Below are positions 33,452-44,958 of a DNA stretch of 64,000 nucleotides, piece by piece. A program made the translations under genes and the position numbers. The number at the start of each line of letters is the position of its first letter. The first letter of the stretch is position 1. Origin of the DNA: Serendipita indica DSM 11827 (Eukaryota > Basidiomycota > Agaricomycetes > Sebacinales > Serendipitaceae); NCBI GenBank assembly GCA_910890315.1, contig CAJVGD010000006.1, forward strand, positions 682,001-746,000, in the 5' to 3' direction. The notes beneath the pieces were generated by a model. The model was not told the origin of the DNA, searched no databases, and was given only the letters and a program-made list of their open reading frames with translations.

Positions 33452-35091
33452 GGTTGACAGGATCACAGGTCTTTGAGGTTGCAGCTGCCCCCTCCTTTAT
33501 ATGAATCCAGCTGAATGTAAGGCTTTGGTATATGCGGGCGGAGATATCATGGGCTTGAGTCGCTGATGGTTCACCAATTGTTTCCCGTAGTGCTATTGAA
33601 CGGTTCGGCAGTCCCGTATGGACGGTTGGAAACGCTATGATCCGCCAGGACTCGTCGTGAATGGTGAGCCAGGGCGAAATGAATTGTATGTCTAGAGGAC
33701 ATGCCCCCGCGGCTGACCTCCGTCGTTGAGCCTGTACCGGCCCGATACACCAGATCACTGGTTCAGACTTCGACTGGCGCGGCAACGACTTCTATTGGAC
33801 ACCCTGGCTTCTCTTCGGGAGTCCTGGGAATCTCGAAACCAGATTCAAATGGAAGATATGCCCCATACTTGAGACTCATAATCCTTAGAATCACGACTAT
33901 GAGCACGTTTATCTAGTGAATCCGTCGATTAGAGGAGCTATCGAGGAGACAATTGGTGTGGTGCATTGATCGTTTGTTGACTGACGGCGAAATCAAAGTA
34001 CGATTATCGGCAACAAACCCCTCGTTGTTGACGCCTGAAATGAATTGTCGGATGCTGTCTCAAGCTGTCAGTCCCCATCATTACTGTATTGGCCAAGTTG
34101 CCCACACTTCTCAAACATCCGTGGTGATGATAGTTTAGCCACGACGTGCATATGAGCCGTCACCTGATTGAATCTTGGTTGGTGTTGGAGCGGGCTACAG
34201 GACTCTGAACGTTCTGCCCCAATCGGAGTTCTGAGGTGCCAGGAGCATTCGTCGGTTCTTTAGGGCAAACATATAGGTGCCGTCTCGTAAGCTATCTGAT
34301 GGAACTTGACAAGTCGCTCAACCGAACCAACCCTCCTAGTATCGCCGGTGAGACCGTGATCAAGCCATTGATTTAGATCAAGAAGATGGGTGCGAAACAC
34401 CTAACCGAGATCATGTGGGTTATTGGCCGTTGTAAGGAATCCGACCGAATGGCCGGACGAGCGAAAGACCTCCGCACGGACTACGTGCGGTAAGATTTCG
34501 CTATCACGGTTCTGGCGGTCCATAGAGAAGTTGAGTGTTGTTGAATAATCTGCTGTTATACGGGCCGCACGCCGTCTAAAATAATCTTGGCAGAGACCCC
34601 AACCGTAGAGACACCAGATGCCGGAAAGCAGTACATAGTTCCTTCCCCTTTCCATGTGGTTATTGCCATGTGAACGTGCTGGGCGACAGGACCTCGTACG
34701 TCGTCAAAACGGTCCAAGATAATCCAAGCATAGCATGATCTAGAGCAACTAGGCGCCGTTTGAGTGCTAGTTATTTATCCATCTTGATGACACGAGACTT
34801 ACGGACCATACAATATGTCCAGGATAAGTGGGGAGAAAGCCGCGAACGGGCATTGTCTAGATGTTCTTTTATGCGACTCCAATAAAAAATCAGCTCTCAA
34901 AAGGTTCGTGGATCAAGCCGGTGTAGAATGCACACATCTGAATGACACACACTGTATGCTATCGAATCCACGAGCCGGGCCGTTTTCACGAGATCCAGAT
35001 CTGACTATTATCACCGCCAGGCATTGATATACGAATGAGCGAAGACGGTATCATATCAAACATTGCAAAGCTAAAGAAAGTACGCTTCCAC
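33452..35091. repeat. Upstream region of GH62 copy 1, related to the regions upstream of copies 2 and 3
   Basis: Blocks shared with 36544-37477 and 38826-39400: first a TTGAGTCGCTGATGGTTCAC block close to each gene, next a GGTTGGAAAC/ATGAT stretch, then CTGACCTCCGT followed by a (G)TACCGGGCCGA-like stretch, and further out a diverged GTTG(A)CTGAC(GG)-GA-AA block. No gene was recognised in this 1.6 kb. Confidence 0.6.
33710..33722. promoter_or_regulatory. Candidate Zn2Cys6 site, CGG-N7-CCG, upstream of GH62 copy 1
   Basis: CGGCTGACCTCCG lies about 260 bp upstream of the start codon. The same 13-mer occurs upstream of copy 3 (39039-39051), and a one-base variant lies upstream of copy 2 (36807-36819). 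CGG/CCG half-sites are typical of fungal binuclear zinc cluster activators, the class that regulates (hemi)cellulase genes; binding here is inference. Confidence 0.4.
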
Positions 35092-36543
35092 TCAGCAGTT
35101 GGTCTGTGTAAGGAGACCGAGGCGCCAGGGGAGAGAGTTGTAATCACCACTCGATCCAGGTGCAAGACCCTGGTAGAGGTAGCGCATACCACAGCCATTA
35201 AGGCTCATGGTCTGGTCGACTTGGTCACGGATCGCTTCACCGTGTGAAATGTCGTTGGTCCAGCGACCACCAGGGAAGTCCACATTGTTCTTGCCAGCGA
35301 ATGGAGTAGATTCGGTGGCTGCGAGCGTGGTCCACGAGCCAGTAAGACTGGAGGACTTCCACGAGCGGAAGTAGCGACCATTGCTGCCGATGCACTCGAC
35401 AATGAGCAAGTATTGGTTTCCGACTTTGTAGACGTTGGATGCCTCGAACAGATCGTTTTTGTTTGGTGCCGACAGAGCAATAACGGTGTTGCCCATACCA
35501 TTGGGGAAGTTGGCCAATGTAGTCTGCGAGCGGTACAGATGTCCATTGTCGTCGGACGAGAACAGGTAGCAGTTTGCAGAATCGCAAATGACCCACACTG
35601 AATGAAAGGATCCAGTTAGTCAGGGTCAAGGATGAGACAGAATACGCACTGTCTACCCAGTAGCCATTGCCAATGTTCTGAGTGATGATGCTTGGGGTGC
35701 CACTGTAGAAGTTCTTGCCTGCAGTCCAGCCAGATGGATTGCTGATGTCCGAGTTGGTCGAATATGCAGCATTACCGTTCTGATAAACGAGGTACCACTT
35801 GTTCTGGGGTGCGAAGAAGAAGACCTGGGGAGCCGCGCGGTAACCAGAACCGATGGGAGTCTGGTCGAGGTAGTAGAATGTGGCCGAGTTGGCCTGGCTG
35901 AAGTCGCTAAAGCTGAAGTAGACGAGATTGTAGCCGGAGGCAACGGCCGTGCTGGCAAACACATGGTACTTGCCACCATAGTAAACGATGGAAGGGTCCT
36001 TGATACCCTTGATGTTGCGCGAGTCGTTTTTCGGGCTTACGAGGGCACCACTGGAGCTCCATCTGAAACTAGATGGAAGGGTCGCAGTGGTTCCAGACGA
36101 GGTAGTCGTCGACGTGGGAGTATTCGTGCTTGAAGTCGGGGATTGGGTGGATGAAGACCTAGTGCTGGATGAAGACGACGTGGACCTCGTGCTGGATGAA
36201 GACATAGTTGTTGTGACCTTTGGGAACATCAGCATCTCTCTCTCTCTCTCGTAATGTAGCTGAAACTACCCTCTGGCACTGGCTGTACCAATCATTGATA
36301 TAGACGCAGGTGAGGCCGGAGTCACAAGCTATATTCGATTAGCCATTACACTTTAACAAGTGTCGAGGACTTGCTTTTGCTTCCAGTATAGTTGATACCG
36401 TCACACTAGAGAGCATGGTCAGTGGTCGATTTACACGGCATAAAAGATTAGGAGCGCACTTGATACCATTCGGGAACACCGAGTACGACGGATATCTGGG
36501 AAACGAGTGTGGCGAGGAAAGCGAGCGCGACCGCGGTTTTCAT
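35092..36543 (-). CDS. Secreted GH62 alpha-L-arabinofuranosidase with N-terminal CBM1, copy 2
   Basis: Same layout and extracellular role as copy 1. ATG 36543 begins signal peptide MKTAVALAFLATLVSQISVV. The CBM1 reads VPEWYQ, CDGINYTGSK, TCDSGLTCVYINDWYSQC; the usual Gly after Trp is Tyr and the second GIGYTG is GINYTG, so cellulose binding may differ. One CBM1 intron uses a GC donor (GCAAGT). The linker is long and Ser/Thr-rich (MSSSSTRSTSSSSTRSSSTQ). The catalytic domain has SFRWSSSGALVSPKNDSRNI, GIKDPSIVYYGGKYHVFAST, FEASNVYKVGNQYLLIVE and ends WRLGLLTQTNC. Its intron 35649-35598 is base-for-base the same as that of copy 1. A (CT)8 tract lies in the intron before the linker. Confidence 0.92.
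36235..36250. repeat. (TC)8 microsatellite in an intron of GH62 copy 2
   Basis: Sixteen bases of perfect TC dinucleotide inside the intron between CBM1 and linker; absent from copies 1 and 3. Confidence 0.9.
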
Positions 36544-37477
36544 GGCGGAATGAAGGGATCACAAGCCAAAGTTTCGAAGGCTACGACTGCCCTCTTTTAT
36601 GTAACTCCTACTCCATGCAACGGGTCTTTATTAGGGCCGGAGATATTATGGGGTTGAGTCGCTGATGGTTCACCGGATGCATCGTGAAAGACCTATTGAG
36701 CAGTTGCGCAGCGCATATGGGAATCCGAGCCAAGGATAATCCGTCAGTATTCGTCTTGATACAGAAGCGAGGAGATGATGTATAGTTCGCGGAGGCCAGG
36801 GCCCCGCAGCTGACCTCCGTAGCTACGCGCATACCGGGCCGACTTGTCAGGATCCTAAATCAGCCCAAATTGGACTCATTCGAGCGTATGATTGAACCTA
36901 CCGCTCGTTTCTGTCAGAGGCCCAAACCACCGTGAACCCTGAGGCAAGACAGGCCTGCCAAGTCGTTTCCATCGATCAAAGACGCTCATTGGCGTCAACA
37001 ACGGGACCTATGATGGTTTGAGAAGCCTTGAGAAGATATTTGATGTCGTTTCATATTGTTTACCTACTGACGGAGAAACCGAATTGCAATTGTCGGCGGC
37101 GACCTCTTCGTCGTTCACCCCGAACATAATCATCGGATGAAGTCTCGAGCCGTCAAAATGGCGCTCAGCTGCCCATATGCGATAGGACGATATAAGTATG
37201 GCATGGATGATGTAGAACTTTCAGTCCATTTTTCGCCACAAATACCTTACATAGAGCCAACTCAGGAGTTATTGTCACCATCAAGCCGTAGATCGCTCAT
37301 CTATTGAACACAGAGGTGCAGAGGGTATAGTTGCGTCTCATATCAAACCCCAGAGTGTTCTCCTTCTCTTAGTTCTTCCTGATCAATATGCATCACAAAA
37401 GTGTCTGAGAAGCGAGTGAGAGATGAATAAATAAAGGTATCTTATCATCATTTGCAGATGATAGACTACATGTGCCC
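36544..37477. repeat. Upstream region of GH62 copy 2, duplicated module
   Basis: It carries the TTGAGTCGCTGATGGTTCAC block (about 36653-36672), the CTGACCTCCG block and a CTACTGACGGAGAAAC-type distal block also seen near 33980 and 39315. No gene seen. Confidence 0.6.
36807..36819. promoter_or_regulatory. Variant of the CGG-N7-CCG site upstream of GH62 copy 2
   Basis: CAGCTGACCTCCG, identical to the copies 1 and 3 motif except for the first half-site (CAG for CGG), 264 bp upstream of the start. If the motif is functional, this copy may respond less. Confidence 0.35.
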
Positions 37478-38825
37478 TTAGCAGTTTGTCTGGGTGAGGA
37501 GACCGAGGCGCCAGGGGAGAGAGTTGTAGTCCCCGCTCGATCCAGGTGCAAGACCCTGGTAGAGATAGCGTATGCAGCCGCTGATGCTCATCGTCTGATC
37601 GACCTGGCTGCGAATTGCTTCACCATGTGAGATATCGTTGGTCCAGCGGCCACCAGGGAAGTCCACATTGTTCTTGCCAGCGAAGGGATTCGACTCGGTA
37701 GCCGCGAGTGCGGTCCACGAGCCAGTAAGGCTGGAGGACTTCCAAGAGCGGAAGTAGCGACCATTGCTGCCGATGCACTCGACAATGAGCAAGTACTGAT
37801 TACCGACTTTGTAGACGTTGGATGCCTCGAACAGATCGTTTTTGTTTGGTGCCGACAGAGCAATAACGGTGTTGCCCATACCGTTGGGGAAGTTGGCCAA
37901 GGTAGTCTGCGAGCGGTACAGATGTCCATTGTCGTCGGACGAGAACAGGTAGCAGTTTGCAGAGTCGCAAATGACCCACACTTGACGTGTCATGTTAGTA
38001 TATTGAATGAGCAAGAGGGACGCTACGCACTGTCTACCCAGTAGCCATTGCCAATGTTCTGAGTGATGATGCTTGGGGTGCCACTGAAGAAGTTCTTGCC
38101 CGCAGTCCAACCAGAGGGGTTGCTGATATCCGAGTTGGTCGAGTACGCAGCATTGCCGTTCTGGTAAATGAGGTACCACTTGTTCTGGGGTGCGAAGAAG
38201 AAGACCTGGGGAGCCGCGCGGTAACCAGAGCCGATGGGTGTTTGGTCTAGGTAGTAGAATGTGGCAGAGTTGGCCTGGCTGAAGTCGCTAAAGCTGAAGT
38301 AGACGAGATTGTAGCCGGAGGCGACGGCTGTGCTGGCGAATACGTGGTATTTTCCATTGTAATAGACGATGGAAGGGTCCTTGATACCCTTGATGTTGCG
38401 TGAGTCGTTCTTTGGGCTCACAAGGGCGCCGCTCGAGCTCCACTTGAAGCTGGATGGGAGGGTGGAGGTTCCGCCAGTGGAACTGCTCGTCGACGTTGGA
38501 GGTCGAGAGCTCGAGGTTGATGTAGGGGGCCTGGTGCTACTGCTTTGACCACCACCAGAGCCTGGAAGGCACTGGGAATACCAATCTATAATACGTGTTA
38601 GAGGGCCAAAAGTAACTCAGATAGTACACCGTACCATTCGAATACGTGCAAACACCCTGGTCACAGGTCGTGGAACCTGTGTAGCCAATCTAGAGCAGGC
38701 AAGGCATTAGAAGGTGCATAAAAGCAATAAGAGGCACATACACCACCGCACTGACCGTAGAGCGGTACCCCTGCTACAGCCGTGAGGGCGCAAGACGCAA
38801 CAAGGAGGATAGCTGCACGAAGCAT
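37478..38825 (-). CDS. Secreted GH62 alpha-L-arabinofuranosidase with a different CBM1/signal region, copy 3
   Basis: Catalytic part nearly the same as copies 1 and 2 (SSFKWSSSGALVSPKNDSRN, GIKDPSIVYYNGKYHVFAST, FEASNVYKVGNQYLLIVE, end WRLGLLTQTNC). The 5' part is unrelated in sequence and intron layout: ATG 38825, signal peptide MLRAAILLVASCALTAVAG, then CBM1 LYGQCGGIGYTGSTTCDQGV and CTYSNDWYSQCLPG. One intron follows QCGG (38741 onwards) and another follows TYSN. The linker is SSSTRPPTSTSSSRPPTSTS. The intron in the catalytic domain (38030-37981) is at the same place but has a different sequence and length (50 nt against 52 nt). CBM1 here matches the family consensus better than in copy 2. 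Confidence 0.92.
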
Positions 38826-40219
38826 TGTGTCGCGACGGATGAGAGGACGAGGCGGTAGCGGGGTACCTTGCCTTATATGCATTCGCATGTTAAAATACAC
38901 CGGTTTTTTTTTAGGACGGAAATATTGTGGAGTGGAGTCGCTAGTAGTTCACTAGGTGCGATTTGCAACGTGATTGAGCGGTTCGGCGGTACGCGTGGGT
39001 GGTTGGAAACGGGATGATTCGTGGAGGGCAACCAGTAGCGGCTGACCTCCGTAGCTATTACCGTACCGGGCCGATCGACTAGGCCCAATCCGCCTCCGAT
39101 TCAAGTACCGCAGTGCCGACCATTATTGGATACTCTGGCCGTTCCTCGGAGTCTGTGAAACAAGAGACGATTCCAAGCGGCTAGCAGTGCATGGTTGAGT
39201 CGGTACAACGCTTAGGGGAGCGCGTAACCTTGTGTGTCCATGTCAACAGTAGCATACGGATTCGATTGGAGAGCCCTTGAAACGATGTTCGAGAGTATTT
39301 TGTTGTCGCTTGCTGACCAACGGAGAATTAGTGAATGATTATCGGCACCAGATTTTTGGTTGCCAACACCGGAACAGAGTATTCGGATGTTGCCCGTAAC
39401 TCTACTTCGCGTCGTGAGACGTAATCATTTCAAATCGACATGCATTGCGAACTCACCGACTCCTTCCCAAACCACCGACGCAGCGATCACTTGGCCTCCA
39501 CTTGTCCATGTCAGCACCCGATCGAAGCATGATTAGTGTTAGAGTCGGAAACGGAAGATGAGGCGTGCCTATCGGCAGCTAGGTTAGGTAGTTTGGTGAC
39601 GCTTACAAGTCACATCTAGTAATATCCATGTGATTATAAATGGACATAACTCCTGTAGTTCATCTACAATGAAATGCAACTGGCCACGACCGGGCCGTGG
39701 GTTTGAGGTTCTCGAATGAAAAGTCAATTTCTGCACATTTCCTAAGGACCCCGACGAGGATCCGACAAGTAAAAGAATGCCGGCTCGGTTCCCCGGAAGG
39801 TATTTCGGTAGGCTCGTAAAGCAATTACGATGCTGCGGATGGATGTAAATCCAAAAGGTCATGATCTTCGTTATCAAAAAGCTCTGTGTTCAGCATCAAA
39901 GGAAGTTTCTCTTCTCCTCAAATCGGAAGTGCTGCCGTAAGAAGGGCTCGGAATGTTGTGGGCCGTCCAAGCAGTGTCCAAGCAGAGAGAGAAAAAGTCT
40001 GCCATCATTTCATGGTATCACGCCTAGTAAGTCCCAACATCAATCTGCCAATAGCCTTTCACGCGGGTTCGTGGTTGGGAGAAAGTGACAGCAAACAAAC
40101 CTCTGCGGTAATGCGCGAACACGATGCAACCCACGGCTATAATGATCCTAAATCGATTACATTGCACTTACATCTGTCCTCGCTATGTATGCACCCAACA
40201 ACTTGGTCCCGACTTCCAC
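38826..40219. repeat. Upstream region of GH62 copy 3, related to the other two; then PEX12 promoter side
   Basis: GGAGTCGCTAGTAGTTCACT (38931-38950) and the CTGACCTCCG block resemble the regions upstream of copies 1 and 2. A GCTGACCAACGGAGAATTAG stretch and a GATTATCGGCACCAGA stretch near 39310-39350 correspond to the distal blocks. From about 39500 to 40219 nothing is seen; this is presumably the PEX12 promoter. Confidence 0.55.
39039..39051. promoter_or_regulatory. Candidate Zn2Cys6 site, CGG-N7-CCG, upstream of GH62 copy 3
   Basis: CGGCTGACCTCCG, identical to the site at 33710-33722, 214 bp upstream of the start codon. Confidence 0.4.
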
Positions 40220-41564
40220 ATGGACTTTCTGAGTGATGCCCGGCAGGATGTTTACCGGCCCTCCATCTTCGAACTAATCGCTCAGGAGCAACTCCGAGAT
40301 CTACTCCAACCAGCTGTAAAATACGTCTTGGCAGTACGTCCTCCCCGGTTGTTGTTCCATTTGAATCACATGTAGACTGACACTGCGGCGTTTTAGCACT
40401 TTGCACAACGGTATCCGCGATATCTTATACGAATATTTAATAAGCATGAGGAACTATACGCGTTGATTATGTTGGTGGTTGAGCGACATTATTTGAAGCT
40501 GCACAGTGAGTACATTGTGTCGGGTCGCATAGAGTCTGGGAGTCTAAAATGGCCATAATATTGTAGATGCATCATTTGCGGAAAACTTTTACGGTCTTAC
40601 TCGACGTCGACGCCCCAAGTACGAGACGGAGAAGGCGAACTTGGCAGTTGGCAGGGCCTCTGAGCCGTCCAAGCTCAATGACCGGGATATTATGAGATCT
40701 CTCTTATTCCTTGTATGCTACCTAACCTTTCCAAGTGTTCATTTGCTAACAGCTCCGTTAGGTTGGCATACCTTACGTGCGAGCCAAGGCTCATGACTAC
40801 TTCGAGTCCATTGGCGGTGGCATATCGTCTGACATTATGGATAATTCAACTCAGTCATCGAGCACACAGGTACGGGTTGTTCTCAGGGTGCGACTATGGC
40901 TCATAGCGGATAGACAAGGCAGCAAAAGTTACAAAGCATTTTCAAGCGCTTGTATCCGATCATCAACGCAGCATTCGAGCTCTGGATTATGACATATAAC
41001 GTCGCTTACCTGTTTGAAAAGACGCCATATTACCGTCCTTGGTTGGCCTGGATGGGACTTGACCTCCGGCGTGCGGGCCCCGTTCCAGTGGTGCGCTTCT
41101 GTTCTATCTCTCGTCCATAACATGAACTGACCGCATCCAAGATGGAAGCAACTGTGAAACAATATGGCTCGCTGAGAGAACGACTGAGCTCAATGCTGCG
41201 TTCGTCCCCTCGTTTCATGCTCGACTCGCTCAAGATACTACTCCCATTGAGCATATTTTTCGTCAAGTTCCTCGAATGGTGGTACTCGCCTTCCTCCCCT
41301 GCGCGTGCACTCTCCGCTGCGCCCACGGGACCAGCACTTCCCCCTCCACGCATGCTTCATCCCCATCCAAAGGGTCTTTATGTTGACCCGACGAATTACG
41401 GGCAGTGCCCCATCTGTCGGAACCAAATCACAAACCCAACAGTACTGCCGACGGGATACGTGTTTTGCTATCGATGCATTCACCCTCGGATTGAGGAGAG
41501 TGGACGATGTCCAGTGACTCTTCATCCAGTCGAACTCGAACAACTTCGCAAGATTATGGGGTAA
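40220..41564 (+). CDS. PEX12: Peroxisome biogenesis protein Pex12 (RING-type peroxin)
   Basis: Membrane subunit of the peroxisomal RING ubiquitin-ligase complex (with Pex2 and Pex10) that recycles the import receptor Pex5. Exon 1 (40220-40333): [20 protein letters not shown] and [10 protein letters not shown]. Exon 2 from 40397: [36 protein letters not shown]. Later exons: [55 protein letters not shown] and [12 protein letters not shown]. The last exon (from about 41142) has the membrane stretch [16 protein letters not shown]. It then has a C-terminal RING with CPIC, FCYRC and GRCPV, reduced in cysteines as known for Pex12. About 380 residues, normal for the family. It sits as a housekeeping gene inside the carbohydrate-enzyme island. 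Confidence 0.9.
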
Positions 41565-41663
41565 AGAAGTGAAGGATTGTGGATAAAATACATCCTTGCA
41601 TAGGTTTACGCGTGCGCTTCCCATGCTAATAACATGTCAACCCATTACAAGTCGTCCTGGGTA

Positions 41664-43085
41664 TTAGATACCCATCATAAGCGGCGGCTTGCCCGAATTC
41701 TGCCATTCAACAAAGTCCCGTCTCGCCGAATGCATGAGTAGGACGAATGCCTGACCTTCTGGACTGTATCTACCCTTCTGATTCCAATATGTAACGTTGA
41801 CGACGTTCTGGAGTGTACCGTCCCATTTGATCTGAGATTGGACATACTCGAATGCGCGGTCGGCGCGGGGGATCAACGTGAGGTTGCCACTTTGCACTGC
41901 GAAACGATATGTCGCGGACGCAAGAAGGGCTGTAAAGGAGGAATCATGGAATGTGTAATTAGCCTTGCGTGTTGGGTGATTGGAGAATGCACCATTGCGA
42001 TGCTACACAGTGTCAGTTGAGATCCCAATCGGTAGCTAGGTGTCGGGGTTGTGGAGAAGCAGATCGAAGGGGAATAGGGGACAGGATGCACTCACCTGAT
42101 ACTTCCATGTCGCGGTGAGGAGCTCACTAGTCCATCCATAGAGTTCCCATAAATGGCTATGGAGTGCGTGTGCAAAGTCTGATTTGACTATCGTTTGCAG
42201 GACGCGAACGGCACCGGCCGCGGTCCATCCAATCCCTGTGAAGGAGTCAGGAGAGCTCACAGTGCGCTACAATATAGAAATGAAGGTGAAAATGAGGACG
42301 AAGAATACCTGTTCCCCACAGACTTGGCTCTTGCCACCTGCCTAGAACAATATGTCGCCACAACCCGGATCTTGGATCCCTCAATACATCCCTATACAGT
42401 CCAATTTGACGCTTTGCTTCGAGAAGAAGCGTGTAATTGCGCTCTATCGCGCCCATGTACGCAATGAATGGAGGACCCATATAAATAAAGTCGTTCCAGA
42501 GCTGAACTTCCTCAACGCGGTGGCTGATGGCACCACTATGGGATCGTGGTGCATGAGCAAGGAGAAAGACGAGCTGATCGGCCACAGCAGAGGCGTATGT
42601 TCGATTATTGAGGGCCCGACCAGTGAGTAACACGGCAATGCCCATGCCTATGACCATCAGATTTGAGCGATATCACGTTAGGAATCTCAAATACGCACTC
42701 GCTGGATCTCCGGTAGCGCCATCCTCCATGAGGGGCAACATCTTGGGCGGCCGCGTCGCCAAAACGTGCCTCGAAATCGCCACAATAGGGGAATTGGTCG
42801 CCAAAACCCTTCCAGGAGGAAATGGGTTATCGCCATACACGGATATGTCAGAATTCTCGAGTTCCAGGAGCGCCTGAGTGGCACAACCGAGCTCCCAGCT
42901 AAAAGGAGTTGTAATTAAATAGATCCCCTAAAGACATACTCTTACCTCTTCTTGCTAAAGTCGAGCATTCTGGCGCGCACGTTGCCAACAGTATGATCAT
43001 CGAGGCCTGTAATCTTCTTTGTGCGTACGACTAGCGCCGATGTTACACTAATAATTACTAGAAGTAGAACCAGGGCCCGAATCAT
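41664..43085 (-). CDS. Secreted six-hairpin glycosidase, GH88/GH105 type, paralogue 1
   Basis: Family members remove unsaturated uronic acids from pectin or glycan fragments, though the exact substrate cannot be told. ATG 43085 starts a hydrophobic signal (IRALVLLLVIISVTSALVV). Next comes GNVRARMLDFSKK, then SWELGCATQALLELENSDIS. The core has LLAHAPRSHSGAISHRVEEV, QLWNDFIYMGPPFIAYMGAI (the Asp of WNDF is the expected catalytic acid), KRQIGLYRDVLRDPRSGLW and HIVLGRWQEPSLWGTG. Further exons give GIGWTAAGAVRVLQTIVKS and SPEGQAFVLLMHSARRDFVE near the end. Introns interrupt at least six times. Stop at 41664. Confidence 0.78.
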
Positions 43086-43419
43086 GGCTGCAAACATCAA
43101 GGTGCTGGCCAACAGCCAGCCCGCAGGTGCGGGGTTAGGGAGGAGAGGGAGAACGACGAGGACAAGTCAACGGGTACTTCTATAAGAGTGAAATAGGTGC
43201 CCGAGAAAAGTCTTGGAAATGACGAATGTGCCAGCGGAGTAGACGCCACATGGATCATTCTCGACTTATCCTCGTCAGCATTCTCAGCCTACAGAAGCAA
43301 ATGTTACATTTCCATAATGTATATGTCAACCGAAAACAGAGGCAGATGTTGTACAATTCCAGATCCTTGGAATGAATGACGTACACGTAATGGGCAGGTA
43401 CTGCTGTGAAGCGAGCCAG

Positions 43420-44958
43420 TTAGACCAAGGTGCCAAGGATAGGCTGTCCACCTCCAGACTCCCAGGTGCCATAGTCTCGCCTCGCGGCCTGCATGAGCAG
43501 TACAAACGCCTGGGCTTGCGCACTCTTCTCCGCTTGGGGGAAATTCCAATTGGTACCATTCACAACTTGATGAAGCTCTCCATCCCCGTCGATATGTGCC
43601 GCGACATAATCGGCTGCAGAGTCCGCGCGGGCAATGTGAGTCTTGTTTCCATCAAGCACGGCGAGGCGGTATGTGGCCGACGCGAGAAGCGCGGTCCAAG
43701 AGGAATCAATAAAGTCCTCGTTTAGAGGGTGGTTGAATAACGCCCCAGAGGGTGTCTACAGGCTCGTCAGCGTTGAATTCGGAAAGAGAAGGCCAACTAA
43801 CCTGGTATTGCCAGCATGCACCAACGAGCTCACGTGTCCATTCTACCATCTCTTTGGTATCCTGTGCCAACTGGCTGGCAAATCGAGACTTTGCCATGGT
43901 TTGGGCGATCCGTACCATCCCAGCCGCTGCCAATCCCATCCCTGCAAGTACATTAACAACGGGGATGCCCGATGTGTATTTACTTGCCTGTGCCCCAAAA
44001 TGATGTATCGTTCCAGCTACCAAGAACTATATGTCTCCATAATTTTGTCTCCGAGTCCCGAAGTGCATCACGGTAGAATCCTGCCTGTCGCTTCGCCTCT
44101 TGCAGCTCGGTCACGTTTTCGTTCATGGCACCGTGGAAGGCAATAAAAGGTAGAGCCATGTACACAAAGTCGCTCCACTGGATGAAATGATCAACGTCTT
44201 ATCCAATCATAAGAGTCAGACGAGCGTACCAGCTGGACTTGATCTGCACGCGTGCTGATTGCCCCACTCGGCGCTCGTGGTGCCTCCTCTAGCAAGAAAT
44301 GGAGCTGTGCTGCTGCTGCCTGGGCGTATTCTGGATCGTTTCGCCGCGCGCGGGAAGCTAGCATGACCGCCACTCCCAGGCCTATTTTCAGAAGCTGTCA
44401 GTTCCCAGCCTTTCCATGAAAAGCTCGCTTATATAAGAGAGAAAGACGATGGTCATGAATAGGAAACTCACTCGCTGGATCACCGGCGGATCCATCCGCT
44501 GCGAGAGGCTGTATACTCGGTGGTCTGCTCGACATGACGGCATTGGCAATCTGGACTACAGTAGAGTTTGGAGACAAGTTACGGGTCTGAGTGTGCGTGG
44601 TATTGAACGGGTCGCGGCCGAATACGGAGAGATCTGCTTCCTCGAGTTCCAGAAGGGATATCGAAGCTAACCCGAGTTCCCAGCTAGCAGAATCATCATC
44701 AGATGGATAGTTTGGCGGTGAATGTGGGAGATATGAGGAACTCAAATTTAACAGGACGTACGTGCTATTCATCAAGTCAAGCATATTCGCGCGAACCTTT
44801 GCTACAGTTATGTTGTCCAACTTGAGGTGGGGGGTATCTACATCTCGCCCTGCGAGTGCGTCGCTCTGAAATTCTCGCCTATCGAGGTGAATCGGCGACG
44901 CAAGAGTCACCAAAGTTGCCAAAGCGAGCGCAAATAAGCTGTGAAGAAGAGAAATCAT
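43420..44958 (-). CDS. Secreted six-hairpin glycosidase, GH88/GH105 type, paralogue 2
   Basis: ATG 44958 begins signal peptide MISLLHSLFALALATLVTLA. Then KVRANMLDLMNS and, after an intron with a GTACGT donor, WELGLASISLLELEEADLSV. The rest follows paralogue 1: EAPRAPSGAISTRADQVQL, then WSDFVYMALPFIAFHGAM (the catalytic Asp is kept), KRQAGFYRDALRDSETKLW, HIVLGSWNDTSFWGTG, GLAAAGMVRIAQTMAKSRFA and the C-terminal QAFVLLMQAARRDYGTW. It lies 335 bp upstream of paralogue 1, a tandem pair. Its start codon overlaps the stop codon of the unknown reading frame next to it (ATGA at 44955-44958). Confidence 0.78.

Noticed and set aside
32062-39051. GH62 array as a transposon or retroelement repeat
   Set aside because: Units contain whole multi-intron genes with promoters and no terminal repeats, target-site duplications or transposase; tandem gene duplication explains it.
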